This document shows positions 61,207-64,000 of a stretch of 64,000 bases of DNA, piece after piece. Below the pieces are notes generated by a model that worked only from the letters and a program-made list of their open reading frames with translations, was not told where the DNA came from and did not search any database. How positions within the stretch are numbered: the stretch's first letter is position 1; each line of letters starts with the position of its first letter. The DNA is from Nitricoxidireducens sp046726235 (GTDB taxonomy: Bacteria > Pseudomonadota > Gammaproteobacteria > Burkholderiales > Rhodocyclaceae): assembly GCA_046726235.1 (NCBI GenBank), contig JBKPAD010000010.1, positions 496,001 through 560,000 of the forward strand, read 5' to 3'. The translations under genes were made by a program, and so were the position numbers.

Positions 61207-63000
61207 TCACGCCGGCGGCGCGACCTTGAGGATTTCCTCGATCGTCGTCAGCCCCGCGCCAACCTTCTTTGCGCCGGAGATGCGCAACGGGCGCAGGCCT
61301 TCGCGCAAGGCGACTTCCTTGAGACGCGCGAGGTCCATGTTGTCGGTCACCACCTTCTTGATCTCGGCGTTCATGACCAGGATTTCGTAGAGGCCGAGGC
61401 GGCCCTGATAGCCCGTCATGCGGCAGTCGAGGCAGCCGACCGGGTGGTAGAGCGTCGCCGGCTTGTTGCTCTTCCACGGCGCGACCAGCGCGTTCCACGC
61501 CGCCTCGTCCTCGGCGCGCATGCCGCCGGCCTTCTTGCACATCGGGCACAGCGTGCGCACCAGGCGTTGCGCCATGACGCCGAGCAGCGTCGATTGCAGC
61601 AGGTAGGACGGCACGCCGAGGTCGAGCAGGCGCGTGATCGCCGAGGGCGCGTCGTTGGTGTGCAGCGTCGAGATCACCAGGTGGCCCGTCAGCGCCGCCT
61701 GGATCGCCATCTCGGCGGTCTGGATGTCGCGAATCTCGCCGACCATGATGATGTCCGGGTCCTGCCGCATCAGGGCGCGGATGCCTTCGGCGAAGGTCAT
61801 GCCGATGTCGCTCTGCACCTGCACCTGGTTGAACGAGGGCTCGACCATCTCGATCGGATCCTCGAGCGTGCAGACGTTGACCTCGGGCGTCGCCAGCTGC
61901 TTGAGCGTCGTGTAGAGCGTTGTCGTCTTGCCGGAGCCGGTCGGACCGGTGACGAGGATGATGCCGTTCGGCTGGCTGGTCATCTCCAGCCAGCGCGCCT
62001 GGTCCTCGTCACCGAAACCGAGGTCGGCGAAGTCGCGCACCAGAACCTCGGGGTCGAAGATCCGCATCACCAGCTTCTCGCCGAAGGCGGTCGGCAGCGT
62101 CGACAGGCGCAGCTCGACCTCGAGGCCGTCGGGCGTGCGCGTCTTGATGCGACCATCCTGCGGCCGGCGCTTCTCGACCACGTCCATGCGACCGAGGATC
62201 TTGATGCGGCTCGTCATGGCGTTGAGCACCGGCATCGGCACCTGATAAACCTGATGCAGCACGCCGTCGATGCGGAAGCGGACCACGCCGAACTCGCGCC
62301 GCGGCTCGACGTGGATGTCGGAGGCGCGCTGCTCGAAGGCGTATTGCCAGAGCCAGTCGACGATCAGCACCACGTGCTGGTCGTTGGCATCGAGAGAACC
62401 CTTGCCCTTGCCAAGTTCGACCAGCTGCTCGAAATTCGAGAGCCCCGACGTCGCGGTGTCGCCCTTGCCGAGCGCGCCCTTGACCGACTTGGCGAGGTTG
62501 TAGAACTCGACCTGGTAGCGCGCGATGTCGTCGGGGTTGGCGATCACGCGGCGGATGCTCTTGCGCAGGATCGGCTGCAGCTCGTCTTCCCAAGCACGGT
62601 CGAAGGGCTCGGCCGAGGCGATCGTCACTTCGTTCGGCTTGACCTCGACTGGCAGGATGCGAAAGCGCGTCGCGTACGCGCTCGACATGACGTCGGTGAC
62701 GGCCGAGAAATTGATCTTCAGCGGGTCGATGTGAAAGTAGTCGAGGCCGGACCACTTGGCGAGCCACTGCGTGAGCGATTCCAGGTCGAGCACGCGGTGC
62801 GGCGGCAGCGACGACTTCCAGCGCTGCTCGGCGATCGCCACCAGCGGATGCGCGTCGCCCTTGTAGTAGCGCCGCTCGCGCTTGAAGGCCTCGGCCTCTG
62901 CAGCATCCACCAGGCCATCGGCGGCCAGACCGTCGATGATCGTGGCTAGGGTGAGCCGCCCCTTGCCCCGCACGGCTTCATTCATTGAGGCAGTAGCCAT
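61207..63000 (-). CDS. GspE/PilB family type II/IV secretion-type ATPase
   Basis: A 597-residue ATPase that would drive pilus assembly or type II secretion. It has an N-terminal MshEN-like region (LDLESLTQWLAKWSGLDYF), Walker A GPTGSGKTTTLY, Asp box, Walker B VGEIRD, a His box with STLHTNDAPSAI and a zinc-binding cysteine tetrad (CPMCKKAG and GCLDC). It stands alone, with no secretion or pilus genes in the window. GGGG lies 8 bases before the chosen ATG; a start two codons earlier is also possible. Confidence 0.9.
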   Translation of the reverse strand: MATASMNEAVRGKGRLTLATIIDGLAADGLVDAAEAEAFKRERRYYKGDAHPLVAIAEQRWKSSLPPHRVLDLESLTQWLAKWSGLDYFHIDPLKINFSAVTDVMSSAYATRFRILPVEVKPNEVTIASAEPFDRAWEDELQPILRKSIRRVIANPDDIARYQVEFYNLAKSVKGALGKGDTATSGLSNFEQLVELGKGKGSLDANDQHVVLIVDWLWQYAFEQRASDIHVEPRREFGVVRFRIDGVLHQVYQVPMPVLNAMTSRIKILGRMDVVEKRRPQDGRIKTRTPDGLEVELRLSTLPTAFGEKLVMRIFDPEVLVRDFADLGFGDEDQARWLEMTSQPNGIILVTGPTGSGKTTTLYTTLKQLATPEVNVCTLEDPIEMVEPSFNQVQVQSDIGMTFAEGIRALMRQDPDIIMVGEIRDIQTAEMAIQAALTGHLVISTLHTNDAPSAITRLLDLGVPSYLLQSTLLGVMAQRLVRTLCPMCKKAGGMRAEDEAAWNALVAPWKSNKPATLYHPVGCLDCRMTGYQGRLGLYEILVMNAEIKKVVTDNMDLARLKEVALREGLRPLRISGAKKVGAGLTTIEEILKVAPPA

Positions 63001-63085
63001 CCGCATAACCCCAGAACAGATCGCGACAATATAGCCGATTCCCCTGAGCTATGATGTGTGGCACATCGCACACAGGGGAACTGAC

Positions 63086-63493
63086 ATGAACGCAAGACTC
63101 GGATTCCTGGCCGCCGGCCTGTCGGCCATTGCACTGTCCTTCGCCGCGAATGCCCAACCCGCTGCGGGCACGCAGGGAGGCATGGGCGGAATGACCGGCA
63201 TGGGCTCCGCCGCCAAGCCCGCCGCGGCCGACTGCACCAAGGCACGCGATCCGCAGCGCTGCGAGGCCCTTCAGAAAGCCAAGGAAGCGTGCAAGGACAA
63301 GGCCGGCTCGGACAAGCGCAAGTGCATGACCGAGGCGATGCCGCCGATGGACTGCAGCAAGGCGCGCAACCCCGCGCGTTGCGAGGCGCACCAGAAGGCG
63401 AAGGAGGCCTGCAAGGACAAGGCCGGCCGCGACCATCGCCAGTGCATCCGCGAGCACACGCGCGGCAGCCAGCCGGCGAAGCCGAAGAACTGA
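63086..63493 (+). CDS. Secreted protein with two 40-residue cysteine repeats
   Basis: A 135-residue exported protein. A signal peptide ends near ANA (23), a Gly/Met-rich spacer (GGMGGMTGMG) follows, then two tandem repeats with cysteines at 50, 59, 69, 80 and 90, 99, 109, 120: a C-X8-C-X9-C-X10-C pattern repeated exactly 40 residues later. The repeat core is QKAKEACKDKAG. Eight cysteines suggest disulfides or metal binding in the periplasm. The ribosome site AGGGGAA precedes ATG 63086. I do not recognise a named family. Confidence 0.75.
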   Translation: MNARLGFLAAGLSAIALSFAANAQPAAGTQGGMGGMTGMGSAAKPAAADCTKARDPQRCEALQKAKEACKDKAGSDKRKCMTEAMPPMDCSKARNPARCEAHQKAKEACKDKAGRDHRQCIREHTRGSQPAKPKN

Positions 63494-63509
63494 CCGCATC
63501 CCCTACTCC

Positions 63510-63543
63510 GCGAGCAACTCGGCCACTGGTTCGAGTTGCTCGC
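63510..63543. terminator. Hairpin between converging genes
   Basis: GCGAGCAACTCG pairs with CGAGTTGCTCGC over 12 bp, loop 10 bases, 17 bases after the cysteine-repeat gene stop. No T-run is present. Position between converging genes suggests a bidirectional terminator. Confidence 0.55.
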
Positions 63544-63608
63544 CGCGCTGGGTGACCACTTCAAGATGACGGTGACGGGGATGCTGAGCAGCTCCCCGAG
63601 CAGTTCGA

Positions 63609-63923
63609 TTACTTGACGCGGATGTCGTCCTTGACGGATTTCACGCCACCGACGCGGCGCGCCAGTTCGACGGCCTTGTTCGCGGCCGTGGGAGAATTCA
63701 CGAAGCCGCTGAGTTGCACGACGCCCTTGAAGGTCTCGACGTTGATCTCGGCGACCTTGAGGGTCGGCTCGTTGAAGATGGCCGCCTTGACCTTGGTGGT
63801 GATGACGCTGTCGTCGACGTACTCGCCTGTTCCCTCCTGCTGCGATGTCGATGCACAACCCACGACGGACGCCAGCGTGACGGCCAGGAAAAGCGCGGAA
63901 AGATACTTGCCAAGTTGTTTCAT
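63609..63923 (-). CDS. Single-BON-domain lipoprotein, paralogue of 8359-8682
   Basis: A 104-residue lipoprotein: signal peptide, lipobox VVGC (Cys23), then one BON domain (DDSVITTKVKAAIFNE, VETFKGVVQLSGFVNS). It matches the BON lipoprotein at 8359-8682 over the whole domain, including EYVDDSVIT and EINVET. It is likely a phospholipid-binding envelope stress protein. It lies downstream of a truncated gene on the same strand. Confidence 0.87.
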   Translation of the reverse strand: MKQLGKYLSALFLAVTLASVVGCASTSQQEGTGEYVDDSVITTKVKAAIFNEPTLKVAEINVETFKGVVQLSGFVNSPTAANKAVELARRVGGVKSVKDDIRVK

Positions 63924-63960
63924 GATTGACTCCTGTTGACTGCGACGGTTCGACTTGCTG

Positions 63961-64000
63961 CTACTTTTTCATTTCGTGGCCGATGACGCCGCCGACAGCG
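63961..64000 (-). CDS. C-terminal end of a probable glycine-zipper protein (cut by window end)
   Basis: Only the last 12 codons are inside the window: the frame reads AVGGVIGHEMKK and stops at TAG. The small glycine-spaced hydrophobic run resembles the end of glycine-zipper (OsmB/YMGG-like) membrane proteins. The adjacent BON lipoprotein makes an envelope-stress context plausible. The call rests on very little sequence. Confidence 0.4.
   Translation of the reverse strand, partial: AVGGVIGHEMKK

Noticed and set aside
63494..63608. A small gene or gene remnant between the cysteine-repeat gene and the BON gene
   Set aside because: A frame reading LGHWFELLAALGDHF is open on the plus strand but has no start or ribosome site, and the region is dominated by a hairpin.

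Overview
This window is a GC-rich, densely packed bacterial chromosome segment. Gene content points to a betaproteobacterium, most likely of the Rhodocyclales: a PEP-CTERM/exopolysaccharide locus edge, a thrS-infC-rpmI-rplT-pheST-ihfA-merR block, an aat-bpt pair, an rnfABCDGE operon and DUF1178/DUF1841 genes. The lineage is inferred from gene order and family flavour, not from an rRNA gene; none is present.

Layout. 1-6350: end of an exopolysaccharide/PEP-CTERM region (PEP-CTERM protein tail, polyprenyl glycosylphosphotransferase, CAAX-like protease, GDP-mannose synthesis, two divergent Crp/Fnr regulators). 6347-11278: WrbA, MarC, two BON lipoproteins with an OmpA-like protein, GMP reductase, DUF1178, tRNA-Leu. 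11452-16600: a signalling block (PAS-GGDEF-EAL protein, orphan NarL-type sensor kinase, two small unknown proteins). 16761-28366: methyltransferases, a nuclease-fold protein, a UvrD-like helicase coupled to DNA polymerase IV, a periplasmic sulfurtransferase, a pseudouridine synthase and a frameshifted ycaO. 28450-36048: the translation block bounded by tRNA-Pro and tRNA-Val. 36109-39016: propionate-CoA ligase and acrylyl-CoA reductase. 39160-44856: an NlpC/P60 hydrolase and a Fur-boxed iron transporter scattered around a degenerate HD-GYP gene. 44881-47800: N-degron transferases and pyrD. 47924-56695: rnfABCDGE, a hybrid kinase on the opposite strand, then nth, DUF1841 and a HAD hydrolase. 56807-60884: a three-gene binding-protein/c-di-GMP/FecR cassette. 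61207-64000: a GspE/PilB-type ATPase, a cysteine-repeat secreted protein, a third BON lipoprotein and a truncated gene.

The most unusual signal is a structured intergenic element present three times (2304-2456, 60897-61059, 61075-61165). It has long, perfectly paired outer arms whose sequence differs between copies while pairing is kept, a conserved unpaired core on each side, and an inner hairpin. It occupies only the two widest gaps between converging genes. A second signal is a set of TACCGG-like heptamer pairs about 75-100 bp upstream of the genes of the 11452-16600 signalling block.

I saw no CRISPR array, insertion sequence, phage gene or replication origin. The only gene-free stretch over 300 bases is 60885-61206, which is filled by two copies of the element.
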